The translations under genes and the position numbers were made by a program. Shown here piece after piece: positions 15,990-25,336 of a stretch of 34,482 bases of DNA. Source of the stretch: Candidatus Bathyarchaeota archaeon (GTDB lineage: Archaea > Thermoproteota > Bathyarchaeia > 40CM-2-53-6); contig VBBQ01000014.1 in the NCBI GenBank assembly GCA_005888755.1, forward strand, positions 1-34,482, given 5' to 3'. A model generated the notes under the pieces. The model had not been told where the DNA came from. It saw only the letters and a list, made by a program, of their open reading frames with translations, and searched no databases. How positions within the stretch are numbered: the first letter of the stretch is position 1; each line of letters opens with the position of its first letter.

Positions 15990-17123
15990 ATGGAGTTGGG
16001 GGAACCAGGTAAGAGAGGCGTGCTCGTCCTCGAGGACGGCACCGTCATTCAAGGGATTGGTTTTGGCGCCGAGACCGAAATTTCTGGCGAAGTCGTCTTC
16101 AACACTTCCATGATGGGATATCCAGAGCTGCTTACCGACCCATCTTACCAAGAACAGATTGTAGTAATGACATACCCGATCCTCGGGTCATACGGAGTAC
16201 CGCCTAGCACCATTCACGGTCATGGAGGAGTCCCGCTCCATTTCGAATCCGATTCTGTAAAAGTCAAGGGATTCGTCGTCCACTCTCTCTCCCGGCCAAG
16301 CCACTGGTCTAATCACAGAACACTTGACGAATGGCTGACCGAGCAAGGAGTGCCAGGGATCGCTGGGGTCGACACCAGGGTCCTGACGCAGCGACTGCGA
16401 AACAAGGGAACAATGCTTGGAGTCTTGAAAGTCTCAAGTTCGCCATTCAATCCGGAGGTCGTATCCAAGCGCATCTCCGAGCTTCGAGACCCGAACGAAC
16501 AAGACCTCGTGGGGAGAGTGAGCCCAAAGGAGCCCATCTACTATGATGGGAACGAGAAATCGACTATTGTAATCGTGGACTGCGGTGTCAAATACGGTAT
16601 TCTGCGCAGTCTTCTCGCCAAGGGGGCGAGAGTTGTCCGCGTCCCGTACACCTTTCCTCCGGACAAGATCCTTGAACTGAATCCTCGAGGCATAGTTATC
16701 AGCAATGGACCTGGGGACCCCAAGATTGACCTCAGTACGATAGAGACGACCAGGGGTCTGATGGAGACCGAGCTTCCTATAATGGGAATATGCTTGGGCG
16801 CTCAGATCCTTGGGCTGGCAGCCGGGGCGGAGACCTACAAGCTGAAGTTCGGTCATCGAGCTGTCAACCACCCGTGTGTGGATCTTGAAACCGGTAGGTG
16901 TTTCATTACAACTCAGAACCATGGTTACACGATCGATCGAAACTCCCTGGAAAATACCGACTTCTTAGCGAGCTTCGTTAACATCAACGACAAGACCGTA
17001 GAAGGGATCAAGCACAGGAAGAAACCCTTCTTGGGTATTCAGTGGCATCCAGAAAGCTCGCCGGGCCCCTACGATACTAGATTCCTCTTTGACAGATTCT
17101 TTGAGGAGGCCCTGAAGGCTTGA
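15990..17123 (+). CDS. carA: Carbamoyl-phosphate synthase small subunit (glutaminase)
   Basis: 377 residues, normal length. It hydrolyses glutamine and channels ammonia to CarB to make carbamoyl phosphate for pyrimidines and arginine. The N-terminal CarA domain (FNTSMMGYPELLTDPSY) is followed by a class I glutamine amidotransferase domain: catalytic Cys268 in MGICLGAQ, His353 and Glu355 in QWHPESSPG, and NHG near 310. The residue after the CLG motif is Ala271, where bacterial enzymes often have His. The ATG start gives the expected N-terminus; an ATAATCC stretch about 30 bases upstream may be its promoter. The stop overlaps the carB start. Confidence 0.97.
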   Translation: MELGEPGKRGVLVLEDGTVIQGIGFGAETEISGEVVFNTSMMGYPELLTDPSYQEQIVVMTYPILGSYGVPPSTIHGHGGVPLHFESDSVKVKGFVVHSLSRPSHWSNHRTLDEWLTEQGVPGIAGVDTRVLTQRLRNKGTMLGVLKVSSSPFNPEVVSKRISELRDPNEQDLVGRVSPKEPIYYDGNEKSTIVIVDCGVKYGILRSLLAKGARVVRVPYTFPPDKILELNPRGIVISNGPGDPKIDLSTIETTRGLMETELPIMGICLGAQILGLAAGAETYKLKFGHRAVNHPCVDLETGRCFITTQNHGYTIDRNSLENTDFLASFVNINDKTVEGIKHRKKPFLGIQWHPESSPGPYDTRFLFDRFFEEALKA

Positions 17124-20100
17124 AGATAGACGGCATCAAATCCGTCGTGATTGTAGGAAGTGGTGCTATCAAGATTGGAGAAGCTGGCGAGTTTGACTAC
17201 TCGACCTCTCAGGCGATCAAGGCGCTTCGAGAAGAGGGAATCAGAACAATCGTCGTCAACCCGAATATTGCCACCATCCACACGGACGAGAAGTTTGCTG
17301 ACAAGGTGTATTCGGTTCCGATAAGGATTGACTTTCTCGAGGACATTATCGCTAAGGAACGACCTGACGGTATTCTTCTAGGGTTTGGGGGACAGACTGC
17401 CCTTAACTGTGGGGTAGAACTTGCAGAGCGCGGCATTCTCTCAAAATACAATGTGAAGGTTCTCGGCACCGGAATCGACAGCATCGAGATTGCTGACAAT
17501 CGGGAGTTGTTCAAGAAGACCATGATCGAACATGGTATCCCGGTTCCGAAAAGCCGGAAGGCAATCGATCTGGAAACGGCTCTTGAGGCGGCCCGCGAAA
17601 TAGGTTTCCCCGTCATGGTCCGGGTCGCCTACACGCTCGGGGGTCAGGGGTCAGGTGTAGCCTTCGATGAGTGTACGCTCGGAGAGATTGCCCTCCGAGG
17701 ACTTGCCTACAGTAGGATCAAGCAGGTCTTGATCGAGGAATACCTCGAGAAGTGGAAGGAGGTCGAATACGAGGTTATGAGGGATCGTGATGACAATTGC
17801 ATCATAATCTGCAACATGGAAAACCTCGACCCCATGGGGATCCATACTGGCGACAGCATCGTCGTCGCTCCCTCTCAGACACTCACGAACCGCGAGTACA
17901 ACATCCTTAGAGAAACGGCTCAGAAGGTCATACGAACACTTGGTATAGTTGGAGAGTGCAATATCCAGTTCGCGCTGGATCCCAAGAGCGAAGAATTCAG
18001 AGTAATAGAGGTCAATTCGAGATTATCTAGAAGTTCGGCGCTCGCTTCCAAAGCTACCGGGTATCCGATAGCATACATCGCGGCAAAACTCTCTCTCGGC
18101 TACGTGCTCCCCGAATTGTCGAATAAAATAACTGGAGTGACTTCGGCGTGCTTCGAGCCCGCACTGGATTATGTCGTGGTCAAGGCTCCTCGCTGGGATT
18201 TCCAAAAGTTCCGCAAGGTTAGCAAGGGAATCGGGACCCAAATGAAATCCGTGGGGGAAGTAATGGCGATCGGTAGATGCTTCGAAGAAGCATTGCAAAA
18301 GGCGATCAGGATGCTCGACATTGGAAGGGAGTTGACGGATAACGGACTTGCTGGACGAAGTGTGGAGAGGATCCGTAGAGAACTTCGAGAACCCACTGAT
18401 GAGAGAATCTTCTACGTATCGAAAGCTCTGAAGTCTGGGATAAGCACGGACGAGATAACTAAGCTGAGCGGAATCGACCGATGGTTTCTAGACAAGATCA
18501 ACAATATCCTTGAGATGGAAAAACGGATCGCAAAGGAGAAAATCAACCCGAGTATTGTCAGAAGTGCGAAGGAATTCGGCTTCTCCGACAAGAAGCTAGG
18601 AAAGCTCCTAGGAAAGACTGAAGCTCAAATCCGTGACTACAGAAAAGCCCACGACATACTACCGGTCACGAAACAGATAGACACGATGGCTGCCGAATGG
18701 CCGGCCGCGACAAACTATCTCTATCTAACATACGGTGGTGAGGTGGACGATGTCGCATACGTGGCTGGAGACAAGGTGGTCGTCTTGGGCTCGGGCTGCT
18801 ACCGAATTGGATCAAGCGTAGAGTTCGATTGGTGCTGTGTCAACATGGCCACGGCCCTGAAAAAGAGAGTGTCAGAGGTCATCATGATAAACTGTAATCC
18901 TGAAACTGTATCAACAGATTTCGACATACTGGACAAGCTCTACTTCGAAGAACTAAGTCTGGAAAGAGTCTCCGACATATTGGACAAGGAACAGCCACGT
19001 GGAGTAGTCGTAAGCGTCGGCGGACAGACTGCAAACAATCTGGTCAAGGGGCTGTCCGAACATGAAACGATTCTAGGCACATCCCCCGACAGTATCGATG
19101 CCGCAGAGGACCGCTCAAGATTCGGCCAGTTGTTGGACAGACTCAAGATCGAACAACCGAAATGGGACAAGCTTAGATCTCTCGAAGACGCCAAACGATT
19201 TTCCAAACAAATAGGCTACCCTGTTCTCATCCGTCCATCCTATGTTCTCTCTGGCTCGGCGATGAACGTCGCATTCAACGAGGCACAACTCACAGGCTAC
19301 ATTAGAGAGGCAGCGCGCGTCTCTCGAAAGAATCCGGTCGTCATCTCAAAGTTCCTAACGGGAGCACGAGAGGTCGAAGTGGACGGCGTCTCCGACGGCT
19401 CAAGAGTGTTCATCGGCGCAATCATCGAGCACGTAGAAAACGCCGGGGTCCATTCTGGAGACGCCACGATGACTATACCCACACTCTCAATAACCGAGAC
19501 TGTGAGAAAGAAGCTCCTATTCTACTCGGGAAGAATAGCAAGAAGTCTCAACATCCAAGGACCCTTCAACATCCAATTCCTCGTCAAGAACGGACAAGCC
19601 CTCGTAATCGAATGCAACCTTCGAGCCTCTCGGAGCATGCCATTCGTATCCAAGACAATTGGGACAAACCTGATGGATTTGGCCGCTGAGGCAATAACCA
19701 ACGGGACCATAAAGCCTGGCGAAGGAATTCCGCAAAGAATCGGAGTGAAGGCTCCACAGTTCTCCTTTACGAGGTTGGATAAGGCCGACCCGGTCACCGG
19801 GGTCGAAATGGTATCGACCGGAGAAGTGGCCTGTTTCGGCGATTCTTTTCAGGACGCATTCATCAACGCCTTGACCGCAAGCAACTTCTACATTCCTAAA
19901 AAAGACGACGCCATTCTGATCTCAATGGGTGAGACCAGAAGGGGGATTCTTCCGTACGCTAGAATGCTGGCGCGTGCAGGCTATAGGATATTCGCAACAC
20001 AACATACTGCAGAAGAGTTCTCGAAGAACGGAATCGAGTGCAGGATACTCTACAAGGTGAGCGAGAAGAAGAGACCGAACATAATGGATTACCTCCAAAA

Positions 20101-20404
20101 CAGAGAGATTCGCCTCGTCATCAACATTCCAAGCCACGAAGGAGACCCTGCATCTCATCGGATACTGAAAGACGAATATCTCATCAGAAGAAAAGCGGCT
20201 GAGTTTGGGATTCCGATCGTGACCAACCTCGAACTTGCCAGGGCACTGACAAAAGCGCTTGTTCGTAACAATGCTCGCCAACAATCAAAGACCCAATCCA
20301 GAGCAGAGGCCTTCGTAACTCCCAGCATATCTACGATGGCGCTGCGCGCTCGCCTTGCATGCTCATCCTCTCGAACCGAGCCTATTCCCGTCACCATTCC
20401 TTAG
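17120..20404 (+). CDS. carB: Carbamoyl-phosphate synthase large subunit
   Basis: 1094 residues, a little longer than the usual ~1070. The TTG start overlaps the carA TGA (TTGA), indicating coupled translation. The first ATP-grasp half covers about 1-400 (VVIVGSGAIKIGEAGEFDYS, TLGGQGSG, VIEVNSRLSRSSALASKATG), followed by the oligomerisation region. The second half is about 540-930 (VVVLGSGCYRIGSSVEFDWC, NCNPETVSTDFD, VIECNLRASRSMPFVSKTIG). The MGS-like allosteric domain starts near 930 (ISMGETRRGILPYARMLARAG). The last ~45 residues after LVRNNARQQ form a Ser/Arg-rich tail of no evident family. Visible motifs of both ATP-grasp halves look intact. Confidence 0.97.
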   Translation: MKIDGIKSVVIVGSGAIKIGEAGEFDYSTSQAIKALREEGIRTIVVNPNIATIHTDEKFADKVYSVPIRIDFLEDIIAKERPDGILLGFGGQTALNCGVELAERGILSKYNVKVLGTGIDSIEIADNRELFKKTMIEHGIPVPKSRKAIDLETALEAAREIGFPVMVRVAYTLGGQGSGVAFDECTLGEIALRGLAYSRIKQVLIEEYLEKWKEVEYEVMRDRDDNCIIICNMENLDPMGIHTGDSIVVAPSQTLTNREYNILRETAQKVIRTLGIVGECNIQFALDPKSEEFRVIEVNSRLSRSSALASKATGYPIAYIAAKLSLGYVLPELSNKITGVTSACFEPALDYVVVKAPRWDFQKFRKVSKGIGTQMKSVGEVMAIGRCFEEALQKAIRMLDIGRELTDNGLAGRSVERIRRELREPTDERIFYVSKALKSGISTDEITKLSGIDRWFLDKINNILEMEKRIAKEKINPSIVRSAKEFGFSDKKLGKLLGKTEAQIRDYRKAHDILPVTKQIDTMAAEWPAATNYLYLTYGGEVDDVAYVAGDKVVVLGSGCYRIGSSVEFDWCCVNMATALKKRVSEVIMINCNPETVSTDFDILDKLYFEELSLERVSDILDKEQPRGVVVSVGGQTANNLVKGLSEHETILGTSPDSIDAAEDRSRFGQLLDRLKIEQPKWDKLRSLEDAKRFSKQIGYPVLIRPSYVLSGSAMNVAFNEAQLTGYIREAARVSRKNPVVISKFLTGAREVEVDGVSDGSRVFIGAIIEHVENAGVHSGDATMTIPTLSITETVRKKLLFYSGRIARSLNIQGPFNIQFLVKNGQALVIECNLRASRSMPFVSKTIGTNLMDLAAEAITNGTIKPGEGIPQRIGVKAPQFSFTRLDKADPVTGVEMVSTGEVACFGDSFQDAFINALTASNFYIPKKDDAILISMGETRRGILPYARMLARAGYRIFATQHTAEEFSKNGIECRILYKVSEKKRPNIMDYLQNREIRLVINIPSHEGDPASHRILKDEYLIRRKAAEFGIPIVTNLELARALTKALVRNNARQQSKTQSRAEAFVTPSISTMALRARLACSSSRTEPIPVTIP

Positions 20405-20409
20405 ACAAG

Positions 20410-20418
20410 TAAAAATTC
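20410..20418 (+). promoter_or_regulatory. Possible TATA box for the YcaQ-like gene
   Basis: TAAAAATTC just after the carB stop, centred about 25 bases before the GTG at 20439. It supports that start over the upstream ATG inside carB. Confidence 0.4.
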
Positions 20419-20438
20419 ACTATCTAGCGAGGCACACC

Positions 20439-21701
20439 GTGTCGAAGGAGCTAAGCGGAGAAACCATCGCGATTTCTGCGGAAGATGCGAGGCGTCTCGC
20501 GGTCGCCAAGCAGCATCTCGCGGGCAAGCTGCCGGCAAAGCCGACACGGGAGCATCTCTTGTCAGTGGTGCGCGACTTGACCTTTGTTCAGTGGGATCCG
20601 ATAGCGGTGGTCGCGCCGTCGCATGTGTTGTCCTTTTGGAACAGGGTAGGCGATTTCCCTCTGGCCGATCTGGAAAAACTGTTGTGGGACGAGAAGAAGC
20701 TCATTCTCCATTGGGTTAACTTCGCCGCTTCGCTCGTGCTTACCGAAGACTACCCGCTCTACTACTCGATGATGAAACGATACCCGGAATCGATCGGTAA
20801 GTCGTGGGGGTCGCGGAGGCCGAATACGAGAAAGTTCCTTGTCGAGAACAGAGAGCTGGGCAAGTCGATGCTGAAGCAGTTGAAGAAGGGACCGATGCAG
20901 CTTACCCAGTTCAAAGAGTACAAACCCACCAAAAGTACCGATGGATGGACCCCTGGAAGCCCAGTCACCAGGATGCTCTTCCACCTGGGGATGAAGGGAG
21001 AGATCATGGTCGCTGGCCACCAAGGCAACCGGAACTTATGGGCCTTGTCTGAAGATTTCCTGCCGAGAGGGGTGGAGAAGAAGGAGATAGTGGAAGAAGA
21101 GCTCGAGCGTTTAACCGTGCAGAGGGCTATCCGGGCGCTCGGGACAGCTTCCGCTCGAGAGATCAACTACTATTTCCCGCGCGGCCGTTATCAGAACCTG
21201 AAGAAGGCCTTGGAAAGCCTAGAGGAGGATTCTACGATACGCCGGGTCCGGGTCGCAGGGGTCCAAGAAAGGGACGAGCGATATGTCCATGATCAGGATC
21301 TAAAACTCCTCGAATCGATGAGAGACGATGCGTTTCAACCACGTGTTTCGTTGCTTCCTCCATTCGACAACCTTCTTGGCGTCAGAGGCTGGACAAAAAG
21401 AATCTTTGACTTTGACTACCATCTCGAAATGTTCTTCCCTCAAAACAAACGAAAATTCGGCTATTACGTACTACCGATCCTGTGGGGGGAAAGGTTGATC
21501 GGGAGAATCGACCCTGTTATGGAAAAAGACAACAAGAGATTGCTGATCAATTCGGTGCACGCAGAGCCTGCCGGTCCCCGGGACAAGGAGGTCGCGTCGA
21601 AGATTGGAGATGCGATTCAAAGACTGGCGAAGTTCCTCGGGGCCAGGGAAGTGGTGTACTCGTCAGGTGTCCCTGGGGAATGGAGAAGCTCCCTTCACTG
21701 A
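20439..21701 (+). CDS. YcaQ/AlkZ-type winged-helix DNA glycosylase
   Basis: 420 residues from GTG 20439; an in-frame ATG at 20355 would overlap carB by 50 bases and adds no family-like sequence. The protein matches the HTH_42 (AlkZ/YcaQ) family. Bacterial members unhook interstrand crosslinks or remove bulky alkylated bases. Visible: the catalytic-motif candidate Gln-Trp-Asp in FVQWDPIAVV (residues 51-53 from GTG), matching the Q-phi-D type of YcaQ rather than the Q-phi-Q of AlkZ; HVLSFWNRVGDF; and the C-terminal signature PPFDNLLGVRGWTKRIFDFDY...KRKFGYYVLPILWGERLIGRIDP. The family is known; substrate in archaea is inference. No link with the preceding carAB pathway is evident. Confidence 0.87.
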   Translation: MSKELSGETIAISAEDARRLAVAKQHLAGKLPAKPTREHLLSVVRDLTFVQWDPIAVVAPSHVLSFWNRVGDFPLADLEKLLWDEKKLILHWVNFAASLVLTEDYPLYYSMMKRYPESIGKSWGSRRPNTRKFLVENRELGKSMLKQLKKGPMQLTQFKEYKPTKSTDGWTPGSPVTRMLFHLGMKGEIMVAGHQGNRNLWALSEDFLPRGVEKKEIVEEELERLTVQRAIRALGTASAREINYYFPRGRYQNLKKALESLEEDSTIRRVRVAGVQERDERYVHDQDLKLLESMRDDAFQPRVSLLPPFDNLLGVRGWTKRIFDFDYHLEMFFPQNKRKFGYYVLPILWGERLIGRIDPVMEKDNKRLLINSVHAEPAGPRDKEVASKIGDAIQRLAKFLGAREVVYSSGVPGEWRSSLH

Positions 21702-21785
21702 GCCGAGCAACGAGAAACAAGCGTCACCTTGAAAGACCGGAAAAATATACCTTCTGGACTCCAAAAGGAGACGTGGGAGTTGTAA

Positions 21786-22199
21786 TTGTCAAAGTCAAGC
21801 GTTCTTAGCCAAAAGACCCAGCCCATCATTCCGCTGCGAGTGTACGAGGACATGGAGGCCGCCCAGCGTTTCCTCGTGGACCTCTTCGGATTCAAACGAG
21901 GCCAACTCATTCGAGACTCCAGCGGTCGCCCATTCCACGCCGAGGTATCCACCGGCGACTCCGTAATCTGGATCCACCGCGTCGACCCTGAACACGGCCT
22001 AGTCTCTGCCCGGTCACTACCGGCCCAACCAGGTGGTCTCGTCGTCTTCGTCGAGGACGTAGACAGTCACTATCATCATGCCAAAAGTGCAGGAGCGATC
22101 ATCGATTCTCCGCCTACCGACCAGCCCTATGGTCAGAGGGAGTATGCTGTCCGGGACCCCGAGGGGAACCTCTGGTACTTCGCGACGCGACGACATTAG
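21786..22199 (+). CDS. Glyoxalase/VOC-superfamily protein
   Basis: 137 residues with a TTG start preceded by GGAG. Two beta-alpha-beta-beta-beta modules are visible: PLRVYEDMEAAQRFLVDLFGF, then GGLVVFVEDVDSHYHHAKSAGA and the closing signature YGQREYAVRDPEGNLWYFATR, common in bleomycin-resistance-like VOC proteins. The first module lacks an obvious metal His near its start; His50 and His65-type residues and the late Glu in DPEGN are possible ligands. Substrate cannot be predicted. An AAAAATATAC box near 21740 may be its promoter. Confidence 0.85.
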   Translation: MSKSSVLSQKTQPIIPLRVYEDMEAAQRFLVDLFGFKRGQLIRDSSGRPFHAEVSTGDSVIWIHRVDPEHGLVSARSLPAQPGGLVVFVEDVDSHYHHAKSAGAIIDSPPTDQPYGQREYAVRDPEGNLWYFATRRH

Positions 22200-22331
22200 A
22201 ACAGACTCTTTGAGATAATCTGCACTAGAATCAGTACTCATCCGTCCTGACTATCCTAACCATTGCATAACCAGGTTACTATGCAGGAACTTCGGTGTTC
22301 AAATACTTCAGAAAAGTAACTGACGAGGACA

Positions 22332-22670
22332 ATGAGCCCTGAGAACAGCCAACGGACAAGAGAATTGTCTTCCCTTTCCTGCAACCGTTCTGCCCTAGAC
22401 CAAGAGCAAAGAAAACGACACAACATCTTAACAAAGGACGTGTTCCCGAAACATCTTGAAATCAAGGAACTGCCCGACGGCTATGGGTTCCGTTTCCCGA
22501 ACAACCGCTTGCTTTTCATAGCATTATCGGAGTGGATCACCTTGGAGCAACTTTGTTGTCCTTTCCTTACGCTCGGCCTAGAATTGCATCGTGATCAAGG
22601 ACCGATCTGGCTTAGGGCAACCGGGGAAGATGGTGTTAAGAATTTTCTTCGGGCAGAACTAGGGATTTAG
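22332..22670 (+). CDS. Small conserved protein with CCPFL motif
   Basis: 112 residues. The segment ELPDGYGFRFPNN, then LSEWITLEQLCCPFLTLGLEL, and finally GPIWLRATGEDGVKNFL resembles a small protein family seen in bacteria and archaea, often in metal- or stress-linked settings, with an invariant Cys-Cys-Pro-Phe. I know no assigned function. The N-terminal ~40 residues are polar. GAGG lies just before the ATG. Confidence 0.75.
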   Translation: MSPENSQRTRELSSLSCNRSALDQEQRKRHNILTKDVFPKHLEIKELPDGYGFRFPNNRLLFIALSEWITLEQLCCPFLTLGLELHRDQGPIWLRATGEDGVKNFLRAELGI

Positions 22671-22789
22671 GTTAGACGGCACAGCAAGACCGCACCATCA
22701 GAGGCAATCAAGGCAACTTGCCACGGTCCGTGACTTGAAAGGCAAATTGATAAGGGACTGAACCAACCACCGTCGTCGCTAGCGGTCAA

Positions 22790-22999
22790 ATGTTCACCTG
22801 TACGAAGTGCGACAAGAAGGAATTCCAGCTAACTCAGCTCTCAGAGATGAGATTGCTCGCGGAATGTCCATCCTGTGGTGGGTCCTTCATCATGGATACT
22901 GTAACAGAGAAGCGACCCAGGGTGGAAGCATCCGACCCGAATCAGCATATCATTTGGGACTGGAAAGCCGAGAAGTGGATTCCGGCGAAGAGAAACTGA
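22790..22999 (+). CDS. Small zinc-ribbon protein
   Basis: 69 residues. CTKCDKKEF and CPSCGGSF form two CxxC knuckles spaced 23 residues apart, a zinc ribbon. The tail HIIWDWKAEKWIPAKRN is Trp-rich and basic. No catalytic domain. It is convergent with citrate synthase, four bases from that gene's stop. Confidence 0.75.
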   Translation: MFTCTKCDKKEFQLTQLSEMRLLAECPSCGGSFIMDTVTEKRPRVEASDPNQHIIWDWKAEKWIPAKRN

Positions 23000-23003
23000 T
23001 TCT

Positions 23004-24143
23004 CTAAGCCCGCTGGTCTATCGGCACATACGGAACCTGGGCAGGTCCCACATACTCTGTCAGCGGTCTGATGAGTCTGTTGTCGGCGTATTGTTCATAG
23101 ATATGCGCGATCCAACCTGATATTCTGTTGCATGCAAAGACAGCGGGCATAACATCCCTGGGTACTCCAAGCGCGTTTAGGACGACTGCAGCGTAGAATT
23201 CGATATTCGGCCATAACTTCCTCTTCTCCATAACGACCTTCTCTACTTCTTCTGCAACGTCGAGCCATTTCCTGCTTCCGCGTCCCTCAGTCAATTTTTC
23301 TGCGATTGCCTTCAGGATTCTAGCTCTTGGATCGTAGGTCTTGTAAATCCTATGCCCGAACCCCATTATCCTCCTTCCCGCTGCCAGCTCGCTGTCGACA
23401 TATGCTTCGACTTTCTCCACTGAACCGATCTCTTCGAGCATCTCCATTACACGCTGGTTTGAACCTCCGTGGAGGGGACCTGCGAGAGTGGCTATGGCAC
23501 TTGTGACCGCTCCTCCGAGGTCGGCGAGAGTAGAAGTTGCTACGACGGCGGCGAACGTGGAGGCATTCATCTCATGGTCCGCATAGAGAATGGATAGGGT
23601 GTCGAAGGCGGCTCTTGACTGCTCGTCCGGTTTCTTCCCCCATAAACCGTAGAGAAAGTTCGCGGCGTGTCCGAGACGTGGATCCGGTTTGGTGGTGGTC
23701 TTTCCCTTTCTTATTCGTTCGTAGCTGGCCACGATTGTGGCAAGGGTACCTGTGAGCTGCAATGATTTTCGCCGATTGAACTCGTCGAACGTTTCGCCTT
23801 TCTTCCTCGGGAACAGTGCCATGTAAGACACGGCTGTTCGGGCGACCTCCATTGGAATCGCGCCTTTCGGTATGCTCCTTAGAAGCTTCAGAACCTCTGC
23901 TGGAAGGGGACGGTGAGCTGCGAGTTGTCGCTTGAATTCTGAAAGCTGGGCCTTGTTTGGAAGGTTTCCGTTCCAGAGTAGGTAGGTGGTTTCTTCGAAG
24001 TTCGATTTGGCTGCGAGCTCGTTGATATCAATCCCTCTATACCGGAGGATTCCCCGTTCTCCATCGATGAATGTGATGGCACTTTTTGCAATAACAACTC
24101 CTTCCAGACCTCTCTCGATCTCAGTTGTCGCAGCCATCGCCAT
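23004..24143 (-). CDS. gltA: Citrate synthase
   Basis: 379 residues, the usual archaeal/Gram-positive length. It condenses acetyl-CoA with oxaloacetate. Visible: His190 in YADHEMNAST, active-site His225 in GPLHGGSN, His264 in GFGHRIYKTYDPRA, and the late ACNRISGWIAHIYEQ. The residue that is Asp in most citrate synthases (N-V-D-F-Y) is Glu315 here (PNIEFYAAVV). Glu also occurs there in some CitA-type bacterial enzymes as I recall, so this need not mean loss of activity. A methylcitrate synthase role cannot be excluded from sequence. ATG at 24143 with a second at residue 3. Divergent from the isocitrate dehydrogenase gene. Confidence 0.95.
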   Translation of the reverse strand: MAMAATTEIERGLEGVVIAKSAITFIDGERGILRYRGIDINELAAKSNFEETTYLLWNGNLPNKAQLSEFKRQLAAHRPLPAEVLKLLRSIPKGAIPMEVARTAVSYMALFPRKKGETFDEFNRRKSLQLTGTLATIVASYERIRKGKTTTKPDPRLGHAANFLYGLWGKKPDEQSRAAFDTLSILYADHEMNASTFAAVVATSTLADLGGAVTSAIATLAGPLHGGSNQRVMEMLEEIGSVEKVEAYVDSELAAGRRIMGFGHRIYKTYDPRARILKAIAEKLTEGRGSRKWLDVAEEVEKVVMEKRKLWPNIEFYAAVVLNALGVPRDVMPAVFACNRISGWIAHIYEQYADNRLIRPLTEYVGPAQVPYVPIDQRA

Positions 24144-24301
24144 CGAACCGTTGGAATGGTATTGCTGGTAGCACTGATTCTAGTCCTAGTTAAGGAATAT
24201 CAGGCATAGAGATAACGTACGACAACTTTCCGCGTGGCCATGGAATACGAGAAAGCCTTTTTCAACGCCGATCTGTTGAACCTCCTCTGAGAGACTCATT
24301 C

Positions 24302-25333
24302 ATGCCGACAAAGGTGCACAAGATCGCAATTCTACCTGGAGATGGAATAGGCCCGGAAGTTACAGACGCCACAATCATGGTCCTGGACGCTGTCCAGAAA
24401 ACCGGACTGGTCCAGTTGGAATATCTGAAGGGCGACGCCGGATTCGACGCCATCAAGAAGTACGGGACAAACTTACCTGACAAGACCATTGAGATGATGA
24501 GACGAACTTCTGCGTGCCTCAAGGGTCCTATGACTACGCCGGAGGAGCCCGGAACCCCGCGGAGTGCTGCAGTGACGATGCGCGCTCTCTTCAATCTGTA
24601 TGCCAACGTCCGCCCTGCACGAACCCTGCCAAACGTAACCGCTCTGAAACCTGGTATTGACATGATTGTAGTGAGAGAAAATACTGAGGGGCTGTATTCT
24701 GGGAAGGAATTCGAAGTCACTCCCGATGCCGGGGTAGCAATGAGGATCATCACACGAGCCGCCTCCCAGAGGATCGCGAAGTTCGCGCTCGACTTGGCGA
24801 TGAAAAGGAGAAAGAAGCTTGCATACGTCCACAAGGGGAATATTCTGAAGATCACTGACGGCATTTTCAAACGGTCAGTCTTGGACGTCGCTAAGGACTA
24901 TCCAACTGTCGAGCTTGAGGACCTCCATATCGACGCCGCAGCGATGCAGCTGATCAGACGACCAGAAAGCTTCGATGTAATAGTAACCACGAATCTCTTT
25001 GGAGATATTCTTTCTGACGAGGCCGCTGCAACCGTAGGAGGCCTCGGGGTTGCTGCAGGCGCCAATATCGGTGATAGCTACGGTATGTTCGAGCCCGTTG
25101 GTGGATCAGCTCCAAAATACACTGGCCAGAACAAGGTCAACCCTGTCGCGACTATCGAGGCCGCGAAAATGATGCTTGACTACCTGGGAGAGACTAGGGC
25201 CGCGAATCTAGTTGAGAAAGCTACGAACTCTGTCCTCAAGGAAGGGAAGATTTTGACATACGACCTCGGTGGAAAAGCGCGAACCAGCGACGTGGGCAAA
25301 GCCATAGCTGAGAAAGTCGTGTCTTTGAAGTAG
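24302..25333 (+). CDS. Isocitrate dehydrogenase-family enzyme (beta-decarboxylating)
   Basis: 343 residues, the short NAD-IDH/homoisocitrate/isopropylmalate dehydrogenase type. Visible: [10 protein letters not shown] (11-20), substrate segment Ser88-x-x-Val-x-x-Arg94 with LYANVRPAR, Arg125 in [11 protein letters not shown], Tyr132, Lys178, and metal-binding Asp211, Asp235, Asp239. The cofactor loop reads [15 protein letters not shown]. The Lys272-Tyr273 pair resembles NADP-dependent IDH, but the usual His before Gly-Ser-Ala-Pro is Gly267. NTEGLYSG is also seen in homoisocitrate enzymes. Position back to back with citrate synthase makes isocitrate the likeliest substrate. The stop is 3 bases from that of argS, which converges on it. 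Confidence 0.88.
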   Translation: MPTKVHKIAILPGDGIGPEVTDATIMVLDAVQKTGLVQLEYLKGDAGFDAIKKYGTNLPDKTIEMMRRTSACLKGPMTTPEEPGTPRSAAVTMRALFNLYANVRPARTLPNVTALKPGIDMIVVRENTEGLYSGKEFEVTPDAGVAMRIITRAASQRIAKFALDLAMKRRKKLAYVHKGNILKITDGIFKRSVLDVAKDYPTVELEDLHIDAAAMQLIRRPESFDVIVTTNLFGDILSDEAAATVGGLGVAAGANIGDSYGMFEPVGGSAPKYTGQNKVNPVATIEAAKMMLDYLGETRAANLVEKATNSVLKEGKILTYDLGGKARTSDVGKAIAEKVVSLK

Positions 25334-25336
25334 GAT

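Noticed and set aside
24240-24290. A 16-codon mini-ORF just before the isocitrate dehydrogenase start, considered as a leader peptide.
   Set aside because: No regulatory codon run, no paired hairpins and no Shine-Dalgarno; likely chance.
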